From CAZKAP01 sp964550895 (GTDB taxonomy: Bacteria; Bacteroidota; Bacteroidia; Flavobacteriales; Flavobacteriaceae), in assembly GCA_964550895.1 (NCBI GenBank), contig CAZKAP010000009.1:1-64000 (forward strand): a stretch of 64,000 nucleotides of DNA. Direction: 5' to 3'. Below, in pieces: positions 44,509 to 53,735 of the stretch (positions are counted from its first letter, which is position 1; each line of letters starts with the position of its first letter). Both the position numbers and the translations under genes were made by a program. The notes beneath the pieces were generated by a model, which saw only the letters and a program-made list of their open reading frames with translations, did not search any database and was not told where the DNA came from.

Positions 44509-44512
44509 TGCA

Positions 44513-45556
44513 TCAGTCTTCCCTGTAGGGCTTTAACCGCCTGTTCATCACCTGAAACCACAGGGGTGGAACAAGGGACAGCAACATCATGCCCGGGTAA
44601 CCCGTGGGCATCTTGGGACTGGAGGGATGAGACTTGAGGATCTGATACTTCTTGCTCCCATTGTAGTGGTGATCGGAATGCCGCGATAGGTTAAACAGCA
44701 GCGTCCTGCCCACAGGGTGGTCGGAGTTCCAGGAATGCTGGTGACGAACCGCCTCGTACCTGCCGCTCTCCTTCTTCTTCCTGAGTAGACCGTAGTGCTC
44801 GATATAATTCACCGTTTCCAGCAGGATAATCCCGAAGCCGGCCGCCCCCAGGAAGGCCGCAAGTGCCTGCCAGCCGAAAGCAAAGTAGACGATACTCAGC
44901 AGACCGATATTCGCCAGGGAATATACCACCATGCGGTTCTGCCAGTGCAGCCAATGCCTTCCACTGTGCCCAAGCCGATCGGCCTCCAGCTGCCATGCCT
45001 CGATATAGCTGCCGAAATGGGAGCGAAACCAGTAGACAAATAAAATTTCGTTCTTCCTGGCGGTAGCCGAATCTTCCGGTGTGGCCACATTGCGGTGGTG
45101 CCCGGCGTTGTGATACGGCAGGAAATGGGTGTCCAGTGACGTTAAGAGCAATAACTCTCCGAGGAACTGCTGCCAGCGTTCGGGCCGATGACCGAGTTCG
45201 TGACCCACATTAATTCCCATGACCCCGCACATGAAACCCATGGCCGAAACCCGACCCCAGAACTCCAGGGAAAGGAACGGGGTTTCGACAATGATCATCA
45301 GGAAGTAGATCAGGAAACCTACCTGCACGGGCAGGGTTCCAAAGAGTACCCAGTCGTAGATCTTCTGATTCTTCTCGTCTTCCTCGATACGCTTCTCCCA
45401 ATTCGAAGAATCGGGCGGAATCAACAGTTCCAGCAAGGGAACGAAACCGAAGAAAACAATCAGGGTCAGGAAGGTAAGCCAACCCTCAGCATGGAAGGAT
45501 ATCCAGACCGTAACGGGTATGGTGTAGACCAGTAGGTACTTCAGCCGATGTATCAT
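44513..45556 (-). CDS. alkB: Alkane 1-monooxygenase
   Basis: A 347-residue membrane di-iron enzyme that hydroxylates the end carbon of alkanes. All histidine clusters are present: HELGHRPE, HNAGHHRNVATPEDSATAR, LSRHSDHHYNG and the extra HQHSWNSDH. Six hydrophobic helices carry them. It has no rubredoxin domain, so it depends on a separate one. Its start overlaps the end of the TetR gene by 4 bases, and the pair is a unit under the operator at 46159-46185. It gives the host a route to use hydrocarbons or fatty-chain compounds. Confidence 0.92.
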   Translation of the reverse strand: MIHRLKYLLVYTIPVTVWISFHAEGWLTFLTLIVFFGFVPLLELLIPPDSSNWEKRIEEDEKNQKIYDWVLFGTLPVQVGFLIYFLMIIVETPFLSLEFWGRVSAMGFMCGVMGINVGHELGHRPERWQQFLGELLLLTSLDTHFLPYHNAGHHRNVATPEDSATARKNEILFVYWFRSHFGSYIEAWQLEADRLGHSGRHWLHWQNRMVVYSLANIGLLSIVYFAFGWQALAAFLGAAGFGIILLETVNYIEHYGLLRKKKESGRYEAVRHQHSWNSDHPVGRTLLFNLSRHSDHHYNGSKKYQILKSHPSSPKMPTGYPGMMLLSLVPPLWFQVMNRRLKPYRED

Positions 45557-46158
45557 GCCCTGTCGGTTTTTTCAGTTGGAGATATGCCCCGGGTTATAAT
45601 GGCGATCAGGTTGTCGAAATGTTCCTCCAGGGTATCGTATTCGCCCTGCAGGAAGAAGCCCGATTCCAGACCACGCAGGAGCATAACCAGCACACGGGCA
45701 TACACCTGCAGGTCCCCTTCGAGCCGAATTTCGTCCCGCTTCCGCCCCTGCTCAATCAGCTCGTATACCCGTTTCATTTCCCATTCGTTCAGGGCCTGCT
45801 TGTCCGATTCGAAAAACCGATTGTGTTCGAAGAATTCCGGCCTCAGGGTCTGCTGATAATTCGGGGATTCCCGCAGGATTTTCATCCGCGTAAGCATATA
45901 TTGCCGCAGGCACTCCCGGCTATCGCTTTCCGCATCCAGAAAAATCGGGTCTAAGGCGTCCTTGAGCTTCTGTATCTCCCGCCCCACTACTTCGGCGAAC
46001 AGCCCCTCTTTACTCCCGAAATGATAGTAGAGAGAGCCTTTGGCCTTCTGAGCCTTCTGGGCGATTTCCTCCATGGAAGTCTTCTGGTACCCTAACCTCT
46101 GAAAGGTGTCATCGGCGGCATCCAACCATTTCCGTCGGGCGATCTTCATTTTAGTCAT
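45553..46158 (-). CDS. TetR-family regulator of alkB
   Basis: A 201-residue TetR/AcrR regulator. The HTH covers residues 10-55 with FQRLGYQKTSMEEIAQKA and KGSLYYHFGSKEGLFAEVV. The C-terminal ligand domain is all helical. The gene overlaps alkB by 4 bases and its start codon touches a perfect palindrome (46159-46185), so it very likely represses itself and alkB. A long-chain hydrocarbon or acyl compound is the plausible inducer, by inference. ATG 46158 is used; ATG 46149 is possible. Confidence 0.92.
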   Translation of the reverse strand: MTKMKIARRKWLDAADDTFQRLGYQKTSMEEIAQKAQKAKGSLYYHFGSKEGLFAEVVGREIQKLKDALDPIFLDAESDSRECLRQYMLTRMKILRESPNYQQTLRPEFFEHNRFFESDKQALNEWEMKRVYELIEQGRKRDEIRLEGDLQVYARVLVMLLRGLESGFFLQGEYDTLEEHFDNLIAIITRGISPTEKTDRA

Positions 46159-46185
46159 TTTGACGAATATAGTCTATTCGTCAAA
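46159..46185. promoter_or_regulatory. TetR operator of tetR-alkB
   Basis: A perfect inverted repeat: TTTGACGAATA (46159-46169) and TATTCGTCAAA (46175-46185) with five bases between. It ends one base from the TetR start codon and covers the likely promoter or transcription start. Confidence 0.82.
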
Positions 46186-46195
46186 TTATACCAAC

Positions 46196-46219
46196 AAAAA
46201 AAGAGGACCTGGGCCCTCT
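46196..46219 (-). terminator. Terminator of the beta-glucan cluster
   Basis: On the minus strand a stem AGAGGGCC/GGTCCTCT is followed by seven T residues, 22 bases beyond the stop of the last GH17 gene and before the TetR promoter. Confidence 0.75.
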
Positions 46220-46240
46220 CTGAAATCTTTGGATCGGGAA

Positions 46241-47125
46241 TCAGAACTTCATCTTCTCGTCCTTGTCGTATATGCCCCAATATGCCCCCACATCTCCTTC
46301 CGCACCGACCTTCCAGGATTCATCGAAGGAAGAAAAGTAAAAGACGGGTATGTCTTCCGATCGGGTCCACTGCTGGGTGTTGATAAAGTAGCCCATGAAG
46401 TGCTCCTCCGAGGGAATGGCCGCGTGAAGGCCCTCTCCCCGACTCGGCCAGCCGGTCTCGGTGATGATCACGGGCTTGCCTTCGGATACGGCCTTTACCT
46501 GATGATACATTTCCTTCATGTACAGCAGGGAGTATTCAAACGGACAAGCCTCCCAGTACGGGTAGCAGTTCGCCAGGAGTACGTCGCAAAGCGCAGTGAT
46601 CTGAGGTTTGGCCGGAAACTCGTAATACGCATCCACATATCCCACCGGGATGTCGGGTATGGCCTCCTTCACTTCCTTGATAAAACCGATCAACTCCTCC
46701 TCGGGTAGGTCTTCCCTGTAGAGTACCTCGTTGCCCACAGCCGCTATATCGACCACCCCTTCACGGGCCAGTTCGATCAGCCCATCGATTTCGCGACGGT
46801 TGATATCGGCGTCCTTTCCCAACCAGGCCCCGACCAGGGTCTTGAGGCCGAACTCCCGAGCGATTCGGGGGATATTCTCGTTGCCATCGGTACAGGAAAA
46901 AGAACGGATCCATTGGGTATGCGGGGCTATAATGGCCATTCGCCGGCGAATCTGCTCCTCCGTGATCTGTTCTCCGGGACTCTGTCCTTCTTCGTAAGGG
47001 CTGAAGCACAAACCGTGTATGCCGTCTTCCCAGCGTTGCCGGAATAATTTTTTCATCTCCTTGCTGCCCTTCAAGGGAAGCTTACCCGAAAGGGCCAGTA
47101 CTTTGTCTGCTCTGTAAGACATCAT
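46241..47125 (-). CDS. GH17-like beta-1,3-glucan hydrolase or transglycosylase without signal peptide
   Basis: A 294-residue enzyme of the GH17 barrel type. Acid/base and nucleophile glutamates are in IAAVGNEVLYR and VIITETGWPSRGEG. The N-terminus (MMSYRADKVLALSGKLPL) has no signal or anchor, so it probably works in the cytosol. Other family segments are IHGLCFSPYEEGQSPG and LANCYPYWEACPFEYS. It is the last gene of the cluster. A cytosolic GH17 could remodel or shorten imported laminari-oligosaccharides. It is only distantly like the other two GH17 genes here. Confidence 0.85.
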   Translation of the reverse strand: MMSYRADKVLALSGKLPLKGSKEMKKLFRQRWEDGIHGLCFSPYEEGQSPGEQITEEQIRRRMAIIAPHTQWIRSFSCTDGNENIPRIAREFGLKTLVGAWLGKDADINRREIDGLIELAREGVVDIAAVGNEVLYREDLPEEELIGFIKEVKEAIPDIPVGYVDAYYEFPAKPQITALCDVLLANCYPYWEACPFEYSLLYMKEMYHQVKAVSEGKPVIITETGWPSRGEGLHAAIPSEEHFMGYFINTQQWTRSEDIPVFYFSSFDESWKVGAEGDVGAYWGIYDKDEKMKF

Positions 47126-47190
47126 TCTGCAGTTAATCGTTTATACTCAGGTCATCGATTCAAATGACTCAAATGCGGCGATATCACCGG

Positions 47191-48477
47191 TTATTTGAGC
47201 CAGTCTTCCCGCGGTCTGGATACCGGTAGCAGGACATCGTCCATTAGGGCGTCCAGACTGCCGTTATAGGTCTTGGTTATGGGCTGCCCATCCCGGGTCA
47301 GCCCCTTAAACACCCCCTGATCCACCTTGTCCCATAATGCGTATTTGGCCTGTCCCTTTAAGTTGATCAGCCCGAAATGGTTCTCGGAACCATCCGGATT
47401 AGCAGCATCCTTCCAGGGTTCGTCGAAGGCCTCAAAGTAGAAACAACTCATCCCGGCCTGATCGGTCCATTCCCGAATCAGTCTGTGATAGAGCCCTTCC
47501 TTGTATTCGTCGGTTGCCCGGGAGCCCGCCGCCCCATAGAGGTGGTTGTCGTGGGAAGCCCAGCCGGTCTCCCCGATATGAATCTGCTTGAGCAGTCCTT
47601 CGCTTCGCATGTATCCCACCACACTATCGTATTTGGAAATGGCCATGTCCCTGGCGCGAATCATAGCTCGCTCGACCTGCTGCTGTTTGGTCAGTGATTC
47701 CTCGTGCTCATAAACACCCCAGAAGTCGGGCTCGTAATGCGAATAGTGCATGGGGTAGGTATGCATGGAAACGTAGTCCACGGCCTCCCAAAGCTCTCGG
47801 AGCGCAGGAACGTGATATTCCGAACCTCCCCCTCCCCAGGAGGAAAAATCGTCCGAGCTGGTAATCCATATATTCGTTGGTAATCCCCCATTTCTCTTGA
47901 GGTCCTGAAGGTGGTTTACCCAGTTGAGGATTACCTCGGGTTGAACGTAGTAGGCCGTGGCCCACTTCACCATGGCTTCATTTCCCACCGCGATAATCTT
48001 GACGATTTCGGGATAGGCATTGGCCAGGGTGATCGCCCGGTTGATCTCGGCCGTATTGAATTCGATATTCTCGGCGCTGTGGTCGGGTTCGGCCGTGAAG
48101 GCGTCCTTGCAGCTGATCCAGGTTCCCAGCATCACAAACATGCGAAAGTCGGGGTCTTCGGCATTGAGTTCACTGATCGCCCTGACGATGTTAGCCGCCT
48201 GTTCGAAGTCCTGGGTGTTGTAGGTGCGGATGATGTGTACGCCCATCGCGTCCAGTATGAGCAAGTCTTCCTTGAGCTGCTGCATGCTGGGCTGCACCTC
48301 TCGGGTATTCTGCCGGTATCCGCCATAGGATATCGCCTGATAGTCCGGGTTACCGAGTATGTCCTCAGCCGTAATCCCGAGTCGCGGATCGGGTACAGCG
48401 GTCTTGGGCTTACAACCAAAAAGTCCGAGCATAAGGAAAAAATATAGCGTACCTGCAACAACAATCCTCCTCACCAT
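47191..48477 (-). CDS. GH17-like beta-1,3-glucanase lipoprotein
   Basis: A 428-residue lipoprotein (signal ending MLGLFGC). The GH17-like barrel holds the acid/base in IAVGNEAMVKWATAYY and the nucleophile in IHIGETGWASHDN. Other conserved pieces are NPDYQAISYGGYRQNTREVQ and FYFEAFDEPWKDAANPDGSE. It should be anchored at the cell surface or periplasmic face and act on beta-1,3-glucan. It is a close paralogue of the gene at 55265, sharing long stretches such as ATDEYK and HTYPMH in the same order. It is separated by 30 bases from the phosphorylase gene. Confidence 0.87.
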   Translation of the reverse strand: MVRRIVVAGTLYFFLMLGLFGCKPKTAVPDPRLGITAEDILGNPDYQAISYGGYRQNTREVQPSMQQLKEDLLILDAMGVHIIRTYNTQDFEQAANIVRAISELNAEDPDFRMFVMLGTWISCKDAFTAEPDHSAENIEFNTAEINRAITLANAYPEIVKIIAVGNEAMVKWATAYYVQPEVILNWVNHLQDLKRNGGLPTNIWITSSDDFSSWGGGGSEYHVPALRELWEAVDYVSMHTYPMHYSHYEPDFWGVYEHEESLTKQQQVERAMIRARDMAISKYDSVVGYMRSEGLLKQIHIGETGWASHDNHLYGAAGSRATDEYKEGLYHRLIREWTDQAGMSCFYFEAFDEPWKDAANPDGSENHFGLINLKGQAKYALWDKVDQGVFKGLTRDGQPITKTYNGSLDALMDDVLLPVSRPREDWLK

Positions 48478-48507
48478 TGAGTTTTTTTTGAATTCCGTAA
48501 TCGGGGA

Positions 48508-51500
48508 TCATGCGAACCCCACTTCTATCTTCTGAACCCCGTTCCTGCTGAATACCAGGTGACTGTGGGCTTCGTCCAGCATATGTCCATCGAAACGGAC
48601 TACTTCCCCCCTATCCCGGGTTAAGGCTACCCCGTCTGAAATGCCAAAGGTGTACACCACGGGTATCTGGCACAGGGTAAAGGCCAGGCTATTCCGGCCC
48701 AGCTCGAGTGTCTGCCGACGATGGAAGCGGTCGATGTAAGTAAATGTTGCGGGTTCGGAAAGCAATTCGTCTTTGTTGAGCAAATAGGGTTTGAATCCAA
48801 GCCTACCGGACTCCACCTGTACCCCCAGTTCGCCGAAACGTGCTATGATGTCCTCCTTGACCTGGCCGGTCATACCGGGCTGTTGGGCACCCCGGTGGGC
48901 CGGTGTATGCGAATAGGGGTCGGTCGGAAAGGCACCGTAGAGCTCTGGGGATTTGTGGGCCCCTATGCCTTCCAGGATTTCGTAGTAGTGATCGATGAGC
49001 TTGCCGGTGACCTCGTCATGGCTTCGGGTCTCGTACGATCGTTTACAGTTTTCCTGCACCGCCAGTAGGAGCTTGGACACCATGTGCCAGTAGATCGATC
49101 CGAGCCCCTCGAAACCGAAGAAGGTTCCCGAACGACCGGTAAAGGCCTTGTGGTCGAACACTTGCTCAAATGCATCGAGTACCGCCTTACGGTCCTGTTG
49201 CACCAGTTCTCCATAGGTTTCTTCCGGCAGCTCCCCAAGTGCGGCCTTAAGGCTATCCGCATTGTTAAAACTGCCGTTAAAGTGCACCTGACCCAGGGAG
49301 TCCCTGACCACGACGCTGCGGTCGCCGTCCTCAAGGAGCCTTTCTAACAGGCTTATCTGCTGGACAGTTCCCTCAGGCAACAGGTTTTTTTCCGTAAACC
49401 GCGGCAGATCCTTGTCCGGATACAGGGTATAGCTGTACTGGTCTTCCCTGAACAATGCGCTTTCCTTCATGCCGTCCAATAGCGCCAGGGCTTGCTCGGG
49501 CTGGAGGTAGCCGGAACTCAGTGCGGCTACCTGGCCCTCCAGCATTTCGCTTAAATGGGATACCGAAGCCCTGCCCGGTTCCAGGGTAATCAGATTATAG
49601 GCATGGTACATATGGTCGGGCCTCCTGTTGGCCCGGATGGAATGCTCAAGGTATTCCAGGGCCAGCTCGGTGAATTCATTCAGTTCGGAGAAACCCAGGG
49701 TTGCCCGTCTCCCACTAAACCCCTGATCGTATATGTGCAATCGATAGCGACTGGCAGCCCCGCCCAACGCATCCATTACCGACCTGCGGTCTGTATCGCT
49801 AATCTCGCCGGACAACAGGCCGCGGAACTGGGTGAGCGCAGTCCTCGTTTCACTAAAAAACTGATGCAATTCTACCGATATGGTCGTTTCGCTTTCGGGC
49901 ACATGCTTCAGCATCTGTTTCTGAAAGGACAGGAACCTCCTCAAGTAATACAGCGTGACCATGGAGAGCCCGTTACCTACCAGTGCATTGTTGGCATCGT
50001 TCCATTCGGGTCGCTGGGTGTTCATCCAGATGCCCCCCTCGGGTACCAGGTTGGAACACTTTGCCAGGACGGTAGCCAACAGCTTTTCCGTTAGGTTAAC
50101 CCTGTGGATATCCCCATCGCCGGTCTGCAGGAGGGCACCATCTGCCCCTATGGTATCCCTGCGCTTACGCACAGCCCGGTCCAGTTTTTCGTCGAACTCT
50201 ATAGTGTCCTTAGGGTTTTCTACGATGTCGTCGTATCCCTTAATCCGGTAGGGTACACAGGCATAGACAAACAGGTCTTCGGTCAGGTAGCCTTCCAGGT
50301 CTCCGGGATAATACTCCTCTGCGAATTCGAGGAACTTCAGCAGATAGATGATCTGGTGGTCTCCCCAGTAACCGATATACGACCAGGGATCATGAGGCTC
50401 GATCACCTCCCAGTCGAAGCCGTCCTTGGTGACCCGGTAGGGATTGTACCCGTCGAAGGTCGAGGCATTGAGAAACTTGTGTATCATGCCTTCGATAAAA
50501 TCCGGGTAAGAGTGCGCCAGGGCCTCCCAATTCTGAAAGATATCCCTCCAGTTGCCCTCGTAATCCAGGATTTTAGAACCGTCTTCTTCATTTTGGGTGT
50601 TGATCGAGAAACGATTCCAGGGACGACTGGGATCTCCGTGGCGGCGACTGAATTTCAGGGGCAGATACTCCAGGGATAGCCGACGGAAATCCACATTGCC
50701 CGATTCGGCGCTGAGCTTCTGCAAGTCCTCCAGAGAAAACACCTCCGGCAGGGACTGAAGTGCGGCCCGGTGGTCCGTAAACAGTTCCCTGTTGGCCTTA
50801 CGCAGGTATTCACTGAAGTCTTTCCTTTCTATACTATACCCGTCGTCGAATATGCCACCGCGCATGATGTTGAACATCACATTGGCGAAATGTCGACTGT
50901 TTCGTTGCCGGTCTGCGGTACACTGCAGTCCGTCCGAACCGGCCACCAGCTCTACCAGTTTTTCGGTGCCCGCCCTGATGTCTTCCTTAACCCGGTCTTC
51001 CAGCCCGGAGGAGCTCCTGAGCATTTGATCCAGGTCGGCTACCTGGGCCGGGCCGGCGTTGACATTGGCCACGATCATCCAGTTCTTCGATTCAGAAGGA
51101 GCCAGCTCAAATCCGGTATTCAGGAAGTACGCCCCTTTCTCTCCGCGCACATCGGTTTCCTGATGGAGGCTGTCCCCCTTTCGGAAGGCGTCCAGCTGCA
51201 GGGAAGAAATCAGGTATTTGGGGTTCTTTAAGCCCGAGGACCATACCACATTGGCCTTCAACGCCTCGCTGGGTTCGGCCTTATCCACGATGATGGCACT
51301 CAGGGCGAAGATGCCGAGACCGGATTCGGTTTGCAACTCGCTCTTCTTGTAGGCATCCACCAGGTTGGAACGGATGGCCTGAAGGAACTCGCCCACACCA
51401 TAGGGCATAATGTTTTGTACACCGTCGAGCAGTTCGATTTCTGCGGCAGAGTCGCCGGTGTTTGACAGCTCGCAGCGCCTGACGAATCCGAAAATGCTGC

Positions 51501-51945
51501 TGGTATTCCACTGGTAGCGAAAAGTAAGTTCCAGGTCGTGGTTGATTTCCTCGAATAGGATTTTGTTCCCGTATTCGTTCTTATACAGGTTTCTGCTGCA
51601 TCGAAAAACCCCCTGGTTCCGAACGGAGAAAGGCTCCCAGAGGAATCGTTTGCCGTTTGCGGTCACGGCGATCAGGGTCTTGCTGCCGGTTACCTCCACC
51701 GACTCGGTAATCTTATCTTCGGTGTAATACGGAAAGAGCGAAAAATCACTGTTCTTGCGCCCCGCAGTAAGTCCTCCATTGCTGGATATAAACATCCAGT
51801 GGTTGGCGTCGCTGACGACACTCATAAAAAAAGGACGCAGGGTATCGCTGTTTGAAATCTTGTAAAAAGGTTCCCCTTCCAGGGTCAGGAACTCCAGGGA
51901 TGCTTCCTTGGGTGGGTCTGTTACCATGAATCGGTTCGTTTGCAA
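48508..51945 (-). CDS. Probable GH149-type beta-1,3-glucan phosphorylase
   Basis: A 1145-residue cytosolic protein without signal peptide. It has the plan of large inverting phosphorylases: an N-terminal beta-sandwich (about 1-300), a helical linker, an alpha/alpha barrel with QRPEWNDANNALVGNG, whose Asp at residue 650 fits the general acid of GH94/GH149/GH161 enzymes, and a C-terminal beta part. Size and the neighbours GH17, GH30 and MFS favour GH149, which splits beta-1,3-glucan with phosphate to give glucose-1-phosphate. The assignment is from memory of family features. GH161 or a beta-1,2-glucan enzyme are alternatives. Confidence 0.68.
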   Translation of the reverse strand: MQTNRFMVTDPPKEASLEFLTLEGEPFYKISNSDTLRPFFMSVVSDANHWMFISSNGGLTAGRKNSDFSLFPYYTEDKITESVEVTGSKTLIAVTANGKRFLWEPFSVRNQGVFRCSRNLYKNEYGNKILFEEINHDLELTFRYQWNTSSIFGFVRRCELSNTGDSAAEIELLDGVQNIMPYGVGEFLQAIRSNLVDAYKKSELQTESGLGIFALSAIIVDKAEPSEALKANVVWSSGLKNPKYLISSLQLDAFRKGDSLHQETDVRGEKGAYFLNTGFELAPSESKNWMIVANVNAGPAQVADLDQMLRSSSGLEDRVKEDIRAGTEKLVELVAGSDGLQCTADRQRNSRHFANVMFNIMRGGIFDDGYSIERKDFSEYLRKANRELFTDHRAALQSLPEVFSLEDLQKLSAESGNVDFRRLSLEYLPLKFSRRHGDPSRPWNRFSINTQNEEDGSKILDYEGNWRDIFQNWEALAHSYPDFIEGMIHKFLNASTFDGYNPYRVTKDGFDWEVIEPHDPWSYIGYWGDHQIIYLLKFLEFAEEYYPGDLEGYLTEDLFVYACVPYRIKGYDDIVENPKDTIEFDEKLDRAVRKRRDTIGADGALLQTGDGDIHRVNLTEKLLATVLAKCSNLVPEGGIWMNTQRPEWNDANNALVGNGLSMVTLYYLRRFLSFQKQMLKHVPESETTISVELHQFFSETRTALTQFRGLLSGEISDTDRRSVMDALGGAASRYRLHIYDQGFSGRRATLGFSELNEFTELALEYLEHSIRANRRPDHMYHAYNLITLEPGRASVSHLSEMLEGQVAALSSGYLQPEQALALLDGMKESALFREDQYSYTLYPDKDLPRFTEKNLLPEGTVQQISLLERLLEDGDRSVVVRDSLGQVHFNGSFNNADSLKAALGELPEETYGELVQQDRKAVLDAFEQVFDHKAFTGRSGTFFGFEGLGSIYWHMVSKLLLAVQENCKRSYETRSHDEVTGKLIDHYYEILEGIGAHKSPELYGAFPTDPYSHTPAHRGAQQPGMTGQVKEDIIARFGELGVQVESGRLGFKPYLLNKDELLSEPATFTYIDRFHRRQTLELGRNSLAFTLCQIPVVYTFGISDGVALTRDRGEVVRFDGHMLDEAHSHLVFSRNGVQKIEVGFA

Positions 51946-52119
51946 TTTTTAGGTCGAGAGGCCATTACTCTAACGTTTGAAATGGACAGCAGGGAGTCTG
52001 CCTCTAAGGATCAAAATTATGTTAAAACTGAGTCTTCTGCCAGTATTTTGGCATTTAACCCGTCCTTCACTGCCGGAGATCGACGGGCTTTATACCTGGA
52101 TAAACTGAGCATCACCCGT

Positions 52120-53730
52120 TTAGAGTTCGCCTCTTCTGCCGATGAGAATCTTCTTGATTTCCCGGGCCCTCTCCTCGGAAAGGCTATACGTACGCATAAC
52201 CACTATGGCGATGGCCGCGGTAGCAATCGGGATCAATATGTCCGCTATCCGCAAATTGGTCATGGTCTCCACGGTCTGGGTGGCTGAATTCTGATCGAAC
52301 CCGACAGCCTTAAGCACAAGCCCGGCCAGTACCAATGCCAGCGCCTGACCGAGTTTTACCATCCACCAATAAATGGCACCGAAGGTGCCTTCCTTCCGGG
52401 GCATTCCGTTTTCCAGTTCGTCCAGGTCACAGACATCGGCGGTCATACTCATCATGAGTACAAAGAGGCCTCCTACCCCGAATACCATGAGGGGAATGGG
52501 GAAGAATATTAGCCAGGGTGAACCTGCCGTGGTATCCATAGTAAACCAGGACATTCCTATGCTCTCGAAGAAAGGAGCCATGGACTCAAACACCCCGCCG
52601 AAACCGGCATTCAGGGACTGCCCCAGTGCCGTCTCGTTAAACCAGGCATTAGTCTCTTTGTCGAAACCCCACCACTTCAGGCCGTAACCCATAATAGAGA
52701 TTACGGTAGATATGATAAATGCCCTTCGCTTTCCCCATGTATTTGCCATCCAGTTCACTATAGGAATAACCAGGAAGGCCGTCATGACCGCCGTAAAGGT
52801 GCCGAACCAGGCAGGCCAGGTCCCCGCAGCACCGTAATCACCGTTATACATCGAAAAGACTATGATGAATACTCCAAAGGAAGCCACTAGCTGGTAGCCG
52901 TTGAATACCAGGAAAGTGGCCGCGCAGAGCTTCATAAAGGGCTTGTTCTTCGCTACCTGCTTGATGCTCTTAATCAGTTCGAGCAGATTGGAAAACATGG
53001 TGTCTAGGGCTATCCGCTTGCGATTCTGAATCTTGGAGGTGTCGATTCCCCGGCAGAAAATAGCCGGCATAATCCCCAGTACCATACAAATACCCGCTAC
53101 ATAGAGCGACATGGTCCGGACCCCAACCGCCTGGTATTTGGCGACGGTCTCCTGTTCCACGATTCCGTCGGTACTTCCTTCGAATCCCCACATTTGCAGA
53201 TCTGCAATCAGCAACCAGAACCAGGGGACGATCATCCAGGCGATCTGACCCATGGTATTGGCCACTGCCATCAGGCGCGTGCGTTCGTTGTAATCGGATG
53301 TCATCTCATATCCCAGGCCGATCAGCGGCGTGGAGAACATGGTATTCCCGATCAGGTAGACCATATAGAAGATCAGGAAGTACCAGAAATTGAACATCTG
53401 CGAGTTGTTCTCGTCCATCTGCCAAAGCACGGCGAACAGCAGTCCTGAAAGTATGGCGCCCAGGAAGATCCACGGACGCCTCCTGCCCCATTTCGAACTG
53501 GTATTGTCCGAAATGAATCCCATTATGGGGTCGGTTACTGCGTCGAAAATGCGGGGCAATCCGCCCAACAATCCCGCCAGAAACGGGTCCATGCCGAAAG
53601 CGGTAAGCAGGAAGAACATAAAGAAGCCCAGCGCCCCCGGGAGCAGGTTGTTCACAAAGTGCCCGGTACCGAATGCCATCTTCTGTGGCAAGGGCACCCG
53701 ATCCTTCGCTGCGGTCTTATATTGTGACAT
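52120..53730 (-). CDS. MFS/GPH-type sugar transporter
   Basis: A 536-residue transporter with 12 membrane helices. GPH-family features are PRIFDAVTDPIMGFISDNT and SSKWGRRRPWIFLGA early in the protein and the second-half repeat DVCDLDELENGMPRKEGTFGA. GPH members move di- or oligosaccharides with protons or sodium. Placement between the phosphorylase and GH30 genes suggests import of laminari-oligosaccharides across the inner membrane. A long extra loop near residue 390-430 (residues KWWGFDKETNAWF) is unusual. It lies 5 bases after GH30 and 174 before the phosphorylase. Confidence 0.88.
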   Translation of the reverse strand: MSQYKTAAKDRVPLPQKMAFGTGHFVNNLLPGALGFFMFFLLTAFGMDPFLAGLLGGLPRIFDAVTDPIMGFISDNTSSKWGRRRPWIFLGAILSGLLFAVLWQMDENNSQMFNFWYFLIFYMVYLIGNTMFSTPLIGLGYEMTSDYNERTRLMAVANTMGQIAWMIVPWFWLLIADLQMWGFEGSTDGIVEQETVAKYQAVGVRTMSLYVAGICMVLGIMPAIFCRGIDTSKIQNRKRIALDTMFSNLLELIKSIKQVAKNKPFMKLCAATFLVFNGYQLVASFGVFIIVFSMYNGDYGAAGTWPAWFGTFTAVMTAFLVIPIVNWMANTWGKRRAFIISTVISIMGYGLKWWGFDKETNAWFNETALGQSLNAGFGGVFESMAPFFESIGMSWFTMDTTAGSPWLIFFPIPLMVFGVGGLFVLMMSMTADVCDLDELENGMPRKEGTFGAIYWWMVKLGQALALVLAGLVLKAVGFDQNSATQTVETMTNLRIADILIPIATAAIAIVVMRTYSLSEERAREIKKILIGRRGEL

Positions 53731-53735
53731 AACCT

